Shown here one piece after another: positions 12,588 through 24,100 of a stretch of 64,000 bases of DNA (its first letter is position 1; every line of letters starts with the position of its first letter). Under the pieces are notes generated by a model. It saw only the letters and a program-made list of their open reading frames with translations, had not been told where the DNA came from and made no database searches. Origin of the DNA: Tolypocladium sp. Sup5 PDA-1 (taxonomy: Eukaryota > Ascomycota > Sordariomycetes > Hypocreales > Ophiocordycipitaceae); the NCBI GenBank assembly GCA_000750105.3, contig JPHH03000003.1, positions 310,001 to 374,000 of the forward strand, written 5' to 3'. Both the position numbers and the translations under genes were made by a program.

Positions 12588-12746
12588 ATCTTGGGAACGA
12601 TGCATTCAAAGCGGTGGGCGATGCCGCGCTGGCGTTTCGAGGCGTGCTATCACGGTACACAACGTATGTAGGATGAACGGATATACTTTATACTGTATAT
12701 GCAGTAGCAGCAGCAGTTTCGACATTGAAGAGAGAAACCTTTTACG

Positions 12747-13667
12747 TCATCTGCTTGCCTCGCTTGGCAGGTCTCCCAAGTCAACTACATCTTCGTCCAC
12801 GTCGTCCTTGTACATGCCCTCGTCCTGGTCAGGGTCCCCGATCAACGGCTCGGCTTCGACGCCCTCGGCGGCGTCAGGGCCGTCTTTGGCCTCATCCTTC
12901 CTGCCGACGATGACGTTGCCGGCGACGAGCAGCGCGGCGCCGGCCCACCACAGCGGCGGCAGCGCTTCGGAGAAGATGAGCAGGCCGAGCAGCGCGGTGA
13001 GGACGAAGTTTGTGGAGGTGTTCATGATGGAGACTTGGGTGGTGGACGTGCCCTTGGCGAGGGCGGTGGTGAAGAGCGTCCACATCTGGCGGGATTGTGA
13101 GCGAGCAATGCGCGTGGTTTGAGTGAGCGTGTAGGTGTGGCGGGACTTACGATGCCGTTGAATGTGAGGTTCAGCGCAAAGAAGATCTGCAAGGAAGACG
13201 CGTAAGTCAAGGAACGACAGGGTACGGGCTGATGGTTGGTAGAGACTCACCCCTCGGACTGTGAACTCGACGGCATTCTCGGCGGAGGAGAGGCCGAGCA
13301 GAGCGGCGAGCTTGTGGGAGAGGCTCGACGTGAGGTTCGTCGTGGTCCTAGATATCGCCATCAGCGCACATGGCCCTCGGACGATCCATCTACTCGCATG
13401 GCTGCAGTCTCCACATACTCTCCCCGGACAATTCATCTGCAATGAGACGCAAGCCGGCACATCCGAGCACCGCCAGCATCACCCGCCCAACGCCAACCAC
13501 ATACTGAAAAGAACAAGCACAACTCACAGCTTCGCAAACACGCCGTTGAACGCAGCGCAGGCACCGCTGGCGACCGCAAAGAAGATCCACGTCGTCCGAG
13601 AGCTCCAGGAGCTGCTGATGCCGCCGCCTCGCGCGCGCTGCGGCTCATGAGCATCCGCGTCGGCCAT
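12747..13667 (-). CDS. Small EamA/DMT-type membrane protein resembling TMEM42
   Basis: Four exons: 13528-13667, 13251-13347, 13151-13186 and 12747-13085, giving 203 residues. The first membrane segment is TWIFFAVASGACAAFNGVFA. A lumenal or cytosolic loop (TTTNLTSSLSHKLAALLGLS) follows, then IFFALNLTFNGIMWTLFTTA, then QVSIMNTSTNFVLTALLGLL and LWWAGAALLVAGNVIVG. The NTSTNFVLTALLG region is typical of TMEM42. The tail is acidic (DDVDEDVVDLGDLPSEAS). Substrate and location are unknown for this family. The 36-base third exon is small but in phase. Its stop lies 159 bases from that of the convergent CLC gene. Confidence 0.82.
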
Positions 13668-14465
13668 CTTGGCTGCTGTCGTCGTCTCTGATGGTACTGG
13701 ATGGTCGGGCTTCCGTGCTGCTCCTGGTTCCGCGGTGTCGCCGGTGCGTCGTTTTCGGATCATGGTCCAGCTCACGGCGTCACCCTTGATACGTACGGGG
13801 GGGGTATTAATACTTTCGCCAGAGCCGCGCGTGGGGTGTGAGAGATGCTGCTGCACGCGGAACGGCCTGGGCGGGCCCCTGAGGTGGAGAGTGGAGCGCG
13901 ATCCAGCGCTGGAGGTGTAGCGCCACGGAGTTTACTGGATCCTTGTGACGCACTGGTGACCTGAGTCTGAGACTGACTGCCTGATCTACGCATTTACTTT
14001 GTACGTACGGACTACTGGAGCTTGAACCACAGATGGTACAGCATGTAGAGTGCAGCGTCGTAAGGAACTCATTCAATCAATTGAGTGCCTACGTCTCACT
14101 GGATTGATCGCCATGGCCTTATGGAGCCCGCATTGGCCCTGCTGGGGCTGCAATCTCGGGTGTGTCGTCACCACCACGAGTCTGGGGAAGTTCCGTAGTT
14201 CCAGCAAGTCTGCGCAGAGGCCGTTCATCATACCCCCAGGTTAGATGAGGTATTGAGAGAACTGTTATCCTGCGCCTATGAGCACATGTGCACCTGTAAA
14301 GGAACCATCCGTGTTTGCCTCCAAACGCCGTCCAAATGCAAGCCGCCCAAACCTTTTATACGGCCCAGAGCACAGGTATCATTTCGGAGCCGCCGCTCGT
14401 TGGCCGCCGCCTCCAGCCACTGCCGTTGCACTTCGCATCCCCAGGGACACACTTGGTACCCTCGG
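13668..14465. other. Intergenic: promoter of the TMEM42-like gene and 3' flank of TFIIA gamma
   Basis: No gene is supported. A GTACGTACGGACTAC motif at 14001-14015 belongs to the short motif family seen elsewhere. A run of eight G at 13799-13806 precedes TATTAATA. Confidence 0.55.
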
Positions 14466-14952
14466 TTACGTTTCGCCAGGCTTCTTGGCGTTGCAGCTAA
14501 CAATCTTCACCTTGTCCGCCTGGACCGACTGGCTGCCGTTGTCCATCTTGAACGTCACGTTCTTGATGAGGAATGTCCACACTTCGTCGCAGAATCGGTA
14601 CGTGTCGAGGCTCCCCTGTATTTGCCACCACTCGTCAGCGTCTCCATTCTCATCCACGTCGTCCATGCGCCGCCATCGAGCACCAACCTTGAATTGCAAG
14701 CGGCTCTTGACGTTCTTCTGCAGCGTCTCCGTGATTGCCTGGTCAAAGTTGCCCAGAATCTTCATCGCCAGCTGCGGGTTGATGCGCTCATCGCTGATGA
14801 GGTCGTCGAGCGTGTCCGTCAGAGCGAGGCCGATGCTAGAACAGCGAGGTCCGGTTAGCTAGTCCGCCCTGCGCAGCGACGCCCCCGCCCGCAAATGGAT
14901 CGTACCTGCTCCGACGGTAGAGCTCGTAGAAAGACTGCGCACCAGACGCCAT
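14466..14952 (-). CDS. toa2: Transcription initiation factor IIA gamma (small) subunit
   Basis: Two exons: 14906-14952 and 14466-14835, giving 138 residues. The first exon ends in ASGAQSFYELYRRS, and the junction gives YELYRRSSIGLALTDTLDDL, the conserved N-terminal four-helix part. INPQLAMKILGNFDQAI and LKNVKSRLQFK-like residues follow. The C-terminal beta barrel includes GSLDTYRFCDEVWTFLIKNV. An acidic loop (DDVDENGDADEWW) lies between them and makes the protein slightly longer than usual. Family knowledge: it binds the large TFIIA subunit and stabilises TBP on the TATA box. The intron is 70 bases. The gene is divergent from the V-ATPase gene with 301 bases between ATGs. Confidence 0.95.
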
Positions 14953-15253
14953 GTTTGCGACAGCTGGCCAAGTGCGGGTATAGCTCAGCGTTTGGAGAGC
15001 CGAGCGACGCTTTGTTGCAAGGGCGAGGATGCGATGACTGCCTCCCGCTTCGGAGGGGCATTGATGTGCTGCGCTGACTCAGCAGCACTGGAGCCTACAG
15101 CTTCATCATGTGACGTCGCTGCTACCTGCAACATCGCGCGCCAGCTTGATTGACCAGGAGCTTGCTAGACAGCTTCGGCCTCGTTGACTTCGCATCCAGC
15201 GCCCGACGTATTCCGCCACCCCGTCGTCGAAGCAGCAGCAGACAGCCGTCACC
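14953..15253. promoter_or_regulatory. Short divergent promoter of TFIIA gamma and V-ATPase c''
   Basis: Only 301 bases separate the two start codons. The spacer carries TGACTCA at 15075-15081, the consensus of Gcn4/CPC1 bZIP factors, inside the near-palindrome GCTGACTCAGC. A CRE-like TGACGTCG lies at 15111-15118. Binding is an inference from the consensus. Confidence 0.5.
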
Positions 15254-16038
15254 ATGAGCCTCACGTATGGACTGGGCGGCGTTGGGTCGTTTTTGATCGT
15301 GGTGGGACTGTGTATGCAACGCCTCAAGGGAACGATGGGGACCGCGGAGGTTGGCTGACGACGACTCGCAGACATGCTCTTTACCGGCAACGGCGAGTCC
15401 TTCAATGTCGGCGCCTTTCTCGAAGCAGTCTCTCCCTATGCCTGGGCAGACTTGGGCATCGCGCTGTGTATTGGCCTGTCCGTCGTCGGCGCCGCATGGT
15501 GAGCATTCAGATCCCCTCCGTCGCAACGACATGGCGCATGCTGACCTCCGTCGCAGGGGCATCTTCATCACCGGATCGACCATTCTCGGCGCAGGCGTCA
15601 AGGCCCCACGAATCCGAACGAAGAACCTGATTTCCATCATCTTCTGCGAGGTCGTCGCCATCTACGGTGTCATCATGTCCATTGTCTTCTCGTCCAAGGT
15701 CGAGCTCGTACAGGGCCCCGAGGCCTTCTCCGCGAACGCATACTACACCGGCTACGCCCTGTTCTGGGCAGGCTTGACTGTGGGCATGTGCAACCTCGTG
15801 TGCGGCGTGGCTGTCGGCATCAACGGCAGTGGTGCCGCACTCGCCGATGCCGCCGACCCATCACTGTGCGTCACCCGGTTCCTACCCATCCAAACATCCC
15901 GACCCATGCGCTAACGCCGGACACAGCTTCGTCAAGATCCTGGTCATTGAGATTTTCAGCTCCGTATTGGGTCTCTTTGGCCTCATCATCGGCCTGCTAG
16001 TCTCCAGCAAGGCCAACCCCTTCGGCGACACCCAGTAG
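15254..16038 (+). CDS. vma16: V-type proton ATPase proteolipid subunit c''
   Basis: Four exons: 15254-15311, 15372-15498, 15557-15865 and 15927-16038, giving 201 residues. Membrane segments are FLIVVGLCYMLF, LGIALCIGLSVVGAAWGIFI, LISIIFCEVVAIYGVIMSIV (with the proton-carrying glutamate of the third segment), YALFWAGLTVGMCNLVCGVA and a final ILVIEIFSSVLGLFGLIIGL. The GAGVKAPRIRTKNL loop and the extra N-terminal segment separate c'' from c and c'. Family knowledge: it is part of the rotating membrane ring that moves protons into the vacuole, Golgi and endosomes. Introns are 60, 58 and 61 bases. Confidence 0.95.
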
Positions 16039-16396
16039 ACGAGGCAACGGTCAACCCCGTCTCATAATGGTGGAGCGGCCGCTCGCTGCCTGGGAAGCGA
16101 AGAAGTATATGCATTGCGCCAATAATATTTGGTCTGGCGTTCGGAAGATTGGCTGGAGAGGATATGTTCATGATTGTACCACTAGCCAGCCCCTGGAAAC
16201 TCGACGTGTACATCAGCCGGAAGATGAAGAAGTAAAATTAGATACATTCAGCTCGAAATTTGGCTGCTTCTGTAACCGTTTTCACTGCCGTGAGTTTGTG
16301 GAACTCACTGGCGTCTCTACTGCAGTCATCCAACGCCGGCACTCGGGCACCTCGGCCCCCTGGCATCGTAAATACATATCAAATAGGACTGTCACT
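16039..16396. other. Convergent 3' regions of vma16 and cnxE
   Basis: No gene was seen in these 358 bases. They should hold the 3' ends of both transcripts. The stretch near 16230-16260 is A/T-richer, as expected for polyadenylation regions. Confidence 0.5.
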
Positions 16397-18523
16397 TCAT
16401 ACAAGACCCTGGGCTCCATGGATCGTGTTCATCAACAGAGCCTCAACCTTGGAGCCCCTCTCCAGCTTTCCCTTGCCACTCGGCATGCACACCAAGGCGT
16501 TTGCCGCGCGGAGACTCCCAACCTTTGAACTGCGCTGGCCGCCCGTGCTGCTCGCCGTCAACAGACCATTCTTGCCCACCGTCACAACCGCACGGTGATA
16601 CTCCGGCCGCGGATCCAGGGGGAACTCGTGGGCCAGGATGACGGGGACCTTGGGCAGTCCGACGGGCGAGACGCCGGACTGTTTGTGCAGGGAGGGGAGG
16701 ACGAAGAGGTGGAACGTCACCAGCGCGGATGCAGGGTTGCCGGGTAGGGAGAAGATGAGCTTGGAGACGCGCTGCCCGGCGTTGTCTTTGACGGGGACGG
16801 TGGCAAACGTCGTTGGCTTGCCAGGTTTCATGGCGACTCGGCCGAAGTGAATGGTGCCGCCCAGAGAGCGCTCGATCGTGGGCTTCAGCAGGTCCAGCTC
16901 GCCCATGGAAACGCCGCCAGTCGTGATGAGCACATCCGCCTGCCTGAAGCCGTTGCGCAGCGTCTCTTCCAGCGAGCCGGGCTTGTCTTTGGCGATACCC
17001 AGGTCGAGCACCTTGAAGCCACATTCCTTGGCCGCCGAGATGAGGGTGATGCGGTTCGTGTCGCGGACTTCGCCCAGCCGAAGTGGTCCAGGTCGGCCGT
17101 ACTCGATGATTTCGTCTCCGGTGGACAGGATGCCGATGACTGGCCGCCTGTATACCTTTGCTTCCGCCACGCCGACAGCCGCAAGGAGGCCAATCTCGCC
17201 GCCGACGCCGGAAATCTGCTCGCCCTTTTCAAGAATGACCGATCCTTCTTTGATGTCGCTTCCGACTTCCCGTACATTCTCGTCTTCTTTGACGCCTTCA
17301 GCCTGAATCTCCACCTCCTTCTCCTCCTTGCCGTCGTCGGTCATGGTCTTGAGAATTGTATCCTCCACCATTATGACCGAGGTAGCCCCAGGAGGCAACG
17401 GCGCACCAGTCGTAATTCTGGCAATCTCGCCTTCCTTGAGGGGCTTCACCTCGCCAGGAGTGGCATGTGAGATTGCGGTGACGGGGAAGACGCCCTTAAT
17501 GTTGCCGTCTTTTGGAGCGACGACAGCGTAGCCATCCACGATGCTAGCTCTGAAGGCTGGAACACTTTCCCGTGCCTTGACAGATTCGGCCAGAACCGAG
17601 CCGGTGATTTCCTCGTCCACCTTGAGGGTGACCACTTCGGGGTCAGGTGTATGCTCATCAATCAGGGAGAGGGCATCATCAACTGATAGCATCGGATACG
17701 GTGATTCACGGTGCCTGCGGGTAGGACCCAGCTGAGGATCGTTGGAAAGTGCTTTCGCGTCCGGATTTGTGTGTCTCACGAGGTTCCCGTGGGCGTGTCC
17801 GTGCCCGTGATGGTGGTGATGACCGTGGTCGTGTGAATGCTGATGAGACTGAGACGCTCCGATTCCTGCATCAGCCTCGAGCTTCTTAACGCCTCCAGCG
17901 TGTAAATCCCGTGAGTTTGCCCCAGATGCTTGGAGACAGGCGTGCGGCAGCGTCTTGATAATGGCTTGCAGGTTCTCCTTGGCGCCTTTGGGCGAACCGG
18001 GTAGGGTCACGATAACGGACTTGTTTCTCACACCAGCTGCTGGTCGAGACATCATGGCAACTTCCCATACATGTCAGCGAGACGAAACTGGAGGGGCTTT
18101 TTGAACAGTCCGACTTACACGGTGTTACTGATAAGGAGGCAGCCAACATGGCGTGTACTAGGCCAGGCGCCTGTTTGTGAAGCAGTGGGGAGATTGCCTT
18201 TATCCAGTTATCAGTACAGTTCCATCATGATTTAAAAGGGAGATATGAGATGCTACCTCTGGAGTGCCGTCTGCCACTGCAAACCCAGTGCCACCCGTCG
18301 TGATAATGAGGTTGGGCGGATTCGGACCATCGGCCCAGACGGTAATCTGCTTCTGGATTTGCAGGACATCGTCGGTGACTATGGTTTCGCCGACGACCTT
18401 CCACTTGCCGCCGCCGTCTTCCCTCAGCACATTGTAGAGAATTTCAGCCGAGGCATCCGCAGAGGGATCCTGAGCGGCGGTGGTGGACACGATGAGTATG
18501 GCTGCCGTCAGAGAGCCGTCCAT
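16397..18523 (-). CDS. cnxE: Molybdenum cofactor synthesis protein, gephyrin/CnxE type (MogA-MoeA fusion)
   Basis: Three exons: 18257-18523, 18119-18197 and 16397-18060, giving 669 residues. The N-terminal MogA-like domain (about 1-170) shows ITTGGTGFAVADGTPEA, SPLLHKQAPGLVHAMLAASL and VTLPGSPKGAKENL. The MoeA-like domain (about 237-669) shows SIVDGYAVVAP, GAPLPPGATSVIMVEDT, LSTGDEI, DTNRITL, TTGGVSMGELDLLKP and FSLPGNPASALVTF. Family knowledge: the MogA part adenylates molybdopterin and the MoeA part inserts molybdate, giving cofactor for nitrate reductase, sulfite oxidase and similar enzymes. The linker holds a His-rich run at residues 188-206 (12 of 19 are His). The order MogA then MoeA is that of fungal CnxE and animal gephyrin. 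Introns are 59 and 58 bases. Confidence 0.95.
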
Positions 18524-18913
18524 GGTGGCTGGTCTCGCGGACGAGATGATGCTTGTGAAAGCCGGCGATAAGTATTCAATGATACAAGGCCGTATTTGTC
18601 AATAAAGGAGATGCAAATAGCCAACGGTCAATGATATGCCGGATTATTCCAATGCGGAGGAGATATGACGAGGTGTATGTCGTTGAGGTTGCCTCAGTGG
18701 CGTTGGGATGCGCTGCCCCGCTGGCGTGCCGTTTTAGTGGTCGGTCGGATCGCGGCGGCCACGCTTCCCAAACTTCACCCCAGCTGAACCTTCAACGTTC
18801 CACGAGTCCACGACCTCTCACGCGACCACACGTAGCACGTCGCCGCTTGATCGCGCTGTGAGCTGGGCATATTCAGAACATCGACGCGCTCCAACACCCT
18901 TGAAACCGGCAGG
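18524..18913. other. Divergent promoter of cnxE and pop5
   Basis: These 390 bases hold no gene. The half near POP5 is rich in C (CCACGAGTCCACGACCTC), typical of a fungal leader. No clear TATA box was found. Confidence 0.5.
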
Positions 18914-19510
18914 ATGGTCCGCATCAAGGAGAGATACCTGCTCGTCAGCATCGTCTACCCACCAGACCTTGCAAAGGGCGTATCAGACTTGCTGGTCGGG
19001 AATCAGCCGACCATTGAGAGGCTGACGCCGCCAGCGCTTCTCAAGGCCATCAGAGTCGAGGTTGCGCAATTGTTTGGAGACTATGGATCGGGGGCACTCG
19101 AGGGCCATCTTTCAGGTGTGTTGCCCCGTGGTGTCTTGTCTTCGAGCTGGATGCTGACTATCTTCTCACCCGCAGTCAAATATTTATCCTTGGCCACGTC
19201 TACTTTCATTCTCAGATGCTCTCGATCGCACTACCAGATGCTGTGGGCAGCTCTAACCTTCATGGACCATGTGCCTGTCAAGGATGGGCGGCCGTGTATT
19301 TTCCGCGTCGTTCGCGTGAGCGGCACCATGCGCAAGGCCTCTGAAGAAGCTATCCGCCAGTCCAGGAGAATTATTCTCGCGGCCAAGGGAGAGCTGTCGC
19401 CGATCCTGTCTCGGACGGATGGTCCCGAACAAAGCTTACGAGATCAACACATGCTGGACGTCACTGGCGGCGATTCTAGCGACGATGCCATGGGCGGGGA
19501 CGATGGCTGA
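18914..19510 (+). CDS. pop5: Ribonuclease P/MRP protein subunit POP5
   Basis: Two exons: 18914-19115 and 19176-19510, giving 178 residues. It starts MVRIKERYLLVSIVYP, the conserved opening of POP5. The junction makes GHLSVKYLSLATSTFILRCS, followed by LTFMDHVPVKDGRPCIFRVV and RVSGTMRKASEEAIRQSR, the core of the RRM-like Rpp14/Pop5 fold. The tail is acidic (GGDSSDDAMGGDDG). Family knowledge: the protein is part of RNase P (tRNA 5' maturation) and RNase MRP (rRNA processing). The intron is 60 bases. The stop codon is only 13 bases from the stop codon of the opposing GPN2 gene. Confidence 0.95.
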   Translation: MVRIKERYLLVSIVYPPDLAKGVSDLLVGNQPTIERLTPPALLKAIRVEVAQLFGDYGSGALEGHLSGVLPRGVLSSSWMLTIFSPAVKYLSLATSTFILRCSRSHYQMLWAALTFMDHVPVKDGRPCIFRVVRVSGTMRKASEEAIRQSRRIILAAKGELSPILSRTDGPEQSLRDQHMLDVTGGDSSDDAMGGDDG

Positions 19511-19523
19511 AAAAGGGTATCAA

Positions 19524-20724
19524 TTATTTTTTCCTCACAACCTTGACTCCACCGTCGGCCGGTATCGACATATCTCCAAAGTCTGGATCCGTATCCATAT
19601 CCGCGGGACCGGGAGCAGGCGCAGCAGGTTGCGACGGCTCAAGCTCCATGGCCTGCTCCTCCGCTATCCTCGCCCGCTCCTCCTCGGCTTCTTCCTCGAG
19701 GCGATCATATTCTTCCTTCTCGTCGATCCAGCGCTCCTGGACATCTTGGACATCTAGCATGGACGACTCGTTCCTCATCGCGACGGCCCAAATGGTATCA
19801 TTAGCACCTTCGGCACCTCCAAAGACATACCCGCCGGCACGGTCAATGACGCGCAGCAGGTGCATCATACTCTTCTTATTCTCGACAGCCAGGACCTCGT
19901 ATCGTACGAGGCCATAGCTTTCAATCATCTTGGCAACGGCTTCGTTGAGGCGACCAAATTTCTCGCTGCGGAGGGCTGGGGACTCTGCTTCGAGGTACGG
20001 CGTCATATACGTCAGGTCGTCGACGTCTGTATAGTACTCGAGGTTGAAGGGCAGCTCGTCGTACGCTGAAACCTTGTCGATCTTGGACAGGACATTTACG
20101 TGTGGCATATCCATCTGGATCATGGCTCGGAGGGATAGGAGGACGTTTGAGATGTAAAGGGAAGGCTGCGTGACGCAGATGGAGTCAGAGAGGTGGACAC
20201 AGACAAACTGCAGCATTGTCAGCGGGCGCAGCCCTCGTGTACCTATAGGGACGGGTGTATACCCTGAACCCAAGCTTTTGAAGCTTGTAGAAGATGTTTC
20301 TCAGCGAGTTGTGGTGAGTATAGAGCTCCACCTGGCCCGGGCAGTCGAAGAGCACGTAGTCGTCGGCAAACTCTTTCAGGCCCTCTTCGAGCCACTCAAA
20401 GTTGTGCTCCAGCTCTTCCAGGGCGTATAGTATACCCCCATTCGGTCCGAGCCTGTCGTCTCGCATGATGTCTTCCAGCTTTATCAGGTTTCGGATGTCG
20501 AGCGCGACCGGGTAGTTGGTATGGTCGTTGGCTGGATCGAGGTTCACGACGGAGCAGGCACGCCCGATGGCGCCCATGAACTGGTGCACTGCAGGAAATA
20601 GCAACGTCAGTAATGGTGATCTCTATGCCCACGGGGCCGATTTGCGCTCGGAGGACTTACTGCCATCGCAATACGTGCTCTTGCCGGAGCCGGGGCTGCC
20701 GACAACCAACTGGGCGAAGGGCAT
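19524..20724 (-). CDS. gpn2: GPN-loop GTPase 2
   Basis: Three exons: 20661-20724, 20263-20588 and 19524-20207, giving 357 residues. The P-loop GSPGSGKST is at residues 9-17. The family-defining Gly-Pro-Asn loop lies in RLGPNGGILYALEELE, and FDCPGQVELYTHH is the G3 region. SKIDKV serves as the base-recognition motif. The C-terminus is a long charged helix (EEEAEEERARIAEEQAME) and a flexible tail ending VRKK. Family knowledge: GPN proteins help assemble and import RNA polymerases II and III. The ATG in AGGGCATC is the first in frame. Introns are 72 and 55 bases; the second has a GCTGAC branch 14 bases before its acceptor. Confidence 0.95.
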
Positions 20725-21159
20725 CTGGACAGTGGAAGAAGAGGGCTTCTTCAAGGGCACATGATTAGAGTGGCGGCAACAAGTTCTCGCCTATTGGCGA
20801 AGAAACGTCGGCTTGTTCGGGTCGCTGTCTGGTCGTGCCGCTGTAGATGTTGCTGCAGATGTTGCTGGCTTTCAAATCGCCGAAACTCAGCCCCTCCAAA
20901 CTGCACCCAGCCGCCAAATGCTGCGATGACGCGGTGGGGGTCGCCGGCCAAATCTCGGGCAAAGTGGGGAGCTCACGAGCTCCAACAACCACAACCCATG
21001 ACCAGCCTCTGTATTTATTCTCCGCTGCCAGCCAAATCTGTCTGCAGTCTCTTCAGAGACTTCACCCTCCCGTGTCTCCCCGCGACTCTGCACAACGGCT
21101 CGCTCGCACGCGCCGCCACACATGATGCTGGCCTCTCGCGTGCAGCAGCATTCGCAGCC
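20725..21159. other. Divergent promoter of gpn2 and nte1
   Basis: No separate gene is supported. The frame of NTE1 exon 1 stays open upstream of the chosen ATG, but the added sequence has no family resemblance. The plus strand before NTE1 is C/T-rich (TCTGCAGTCTCTTCAGAG and following). Confidence 0.5.
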
Positions 21160-24100
21160 ATGGCATCGGACATGTCAAATGCCGCGCAAGTGGCCGACAG
21201 CGTCTCCAGGAGCCTCGCCCACGCCCTGGAGTCGCCTACCAGGTCGCTCGCCGCTGCCATGAGCACGGCCACGCACATGGCAGCGGCCCAGAATGCGACC
21301 GGCTGGTTCGGCTTCATTGGGTGGCTGCTGCTGGCCATCATCAACCTCATCTCGACGATCCTGTACTGGGTCATTCGCATCGCGACCATCAACGTGCCGC
21401 TCATCCTCTACACGTTGTTCTCCACTAGCTGGACGGTGACTATGAACGCCACCACGCTGTATGCTGAGCGCCCCTGCAACGTTCGGCGCCCTAGGCTTAC
21501 AGTTTGCTTAGCATGTTCATCATGGCGGGCATCGTGTCGGCGGTGAGCTGGGTCGTGAGGTACCGCATCCTCAACATGTACTCGAGGCTGCCGCCGGAAC
21601 CTCAGCGCAAGGAGCCTGAGATCGACCTCTTCCCAGATACGCACGAAGAGGGCACAAAATCGGGCCTTTCCAGCTATCTTGACGAGTTCCTGAGTGCCAT
21701 CAAGATATTCGGCTACCTTGAGCGCCCAGTCTTCCATGAGCTCACGCGGAGTATGCAGACCAGAAAGCTGATTGCTGGAGAAACAATCAACCTGGAGGAA
21801 GAGAAAGGCTTTTGCATCGTGGTGGACGGTCTGGTCGAAATCTTTGTCAAGTCCGGGCGCGATCCCCGCGCACCCGTGCGACCTCAGCACCACCACCTGG
21901 ACTCCTCTGACGAGGAGGACATTGCCCCTGGGCAACAGAGGTATCAGCTTTTGACTGAAGTACGGAATGGTGCGCCCATGTCGTCTTTGTTCTCCATCAT
22001 GTCTCTGTTCACCGAGGACGTCAAGCTGCGACACAACGATGACGAGTCGCCGCGCGTGCCATCCGGGGGCAATCACGACTATCAACGGCACGACTCTCTG
22101 GAGGAGCCTAGTGTGCGAAGATCAACTCAAGTTCCGATTTCCATGCCCAGCACGCCTCATCTTGACGGAGCCTCGGGCCATCCCAGCATGAGGCCAGAGG
22201 ACGCTGCGCATTTACAGGCCGGTCTCAATGGAGCGACATCCAGGATCCCTCCAATGTCTCTTGATGCATCTGGTCTATCATCGGCGCATCCGCCGCAGAG
22301 GCCAGGTATGCCACATAGGATGACCTCGAGCTCCGCGCATCCGGACATCCTCGCCCGTGCTACCGTCGATACGACGATTGCAATCATACCGGCGAGTGCA
22401 TTTCGCCGCCTCATCAGGATTTATCCCAAAGCCACGGCGCACATTGTGCACGTCATTCTTTCCCGTTTCCAGAGAGTGACTCTGTCGCACGCATTCAACT
22501 ACCTCGGCCTGACCAATGAGGTCCTGCAAACCGAAAAGAGCATGATCAAGTACACCGTGTGCCAGCTCCCAAACATGTTGCGCGGGGACGCGTTGACGCG
22601 GTTGAAAGAAAAGTTCAATCGGGAGCGCGAGAAGATCGGGGGAGATCAAGAAACAAAGGGAATCGCCTTGCACAACGCGGGTGCTACTCGTCGGCGTCGA
22701 TCTAGTAGCACTACTCTGCGCAAGGAAGCTGTGCTCTTGGCCATGGCAAAGCAACGACCTACTTCATTGGCCGCAAGCCCAGTTTCTCCGCCGCGAGAGC
22801 GCGCGACGCCGCATCAGTCCCACCCTGGCGATCTGCTGGCTCACACCCACATGAGTCGCACCCTCGGTCGTGTGGCTACGGCTGGGGCAACGATAGATTC
22901 ATCCTTGGATCCATCGAGAAGGGATGTGCCGAGTCCTTTGGAAACAAGGTCGTTCAATCCTTTCGACTCCCAAAGGCACGCGCGAATTTCCATGGACCCG
23001 CGAGAGTCGGTTGACGAAGACAATCTCTTCAGAGCCTCAATCTTGGAGTGCATGTTCAAGTCTCTCGGGCTGGACGGTGGTGGTACTGCTTCGAGGGAGC
23101 CAGAGTCTATTGAAGGATCGCCTAGACTTGTTTCGATGGACCAAAGACGCTCCAGAGCCTTCTACACAAACAATGCTTTTGGATTCATGGCCCCTTTCGA
23201 CAGCTCGGCTGACGGAGACACCGAGTCGTTGACGTCTGGTGGAATGACGATCAACACGCCTCCCAGCGCCCAGGCCCTGTCGCACGAGATGAGGGATGAA
23301 GTCGAGATCGTCTTCTTCCCCAAGGGTTCCGTTCTCGTCGAGCAGGGTGAGAGGAATCCCGGCTTGTACTACGTGGTGGATGGGTTCCTGGACACCGGTA
23401 CGACCAGCAATGAAGGCTCGCAAAACATTTTTCAAACGTCCAACTCAGAGCCCTTCGGCTCAGAACCCTTCACCCCTGGGGATCAGAGCAAGGAGACGGA
23501 CGGGGCCAGCCATCGCTCGGAACCTCAACAGCGAACCGAGAGTCGCCGGAGCGTCGCGTTGGTCAAACCCGGTGGCTTGGCTGGATACATTGGCAGTGTG
23601 TCATCCTACAGATCCTTCATCGACGTGGTGGCCAAGACCGATGTCTATGTCGGGTTCCTGCCCCGGGCGTCTCTGGAAAGGATCGTTGACAGGTACCCGA
23701 TCGTCTTGCTCACCATGGCGAAGCGGTTGACAAGTATCTTGCCTCGTCTGATCCTGCACATCGACTTTGCCCTGGAATGGGTCCAGGTCAATGCGGGACA
23801 GGTCATATACCATAATGGCGATGAAAGCGAAGCCATTTACATTGTGCTGAATGGCCGGCTGAGGCTCGTGGAAGATAGGAAGGACGGCGGGATGAGCGCC
23901 CTCGCCGAGTATGGCCAGGGTGAGAGCGTTGGGGAACTGGAGGTGCTTACGGAAACTGCCCGTTCTGGGACATTACATGCCATTCGTGACACCGAGTTGG
24001 TCAAGTTTCCGCGGACCCTGTTCAACAGCCTGGCTCAAGAACACCCCAACATCACGATCAAGATCTCCAAGATCATCGCGTCCCGGATGCGGGCTGCGGT

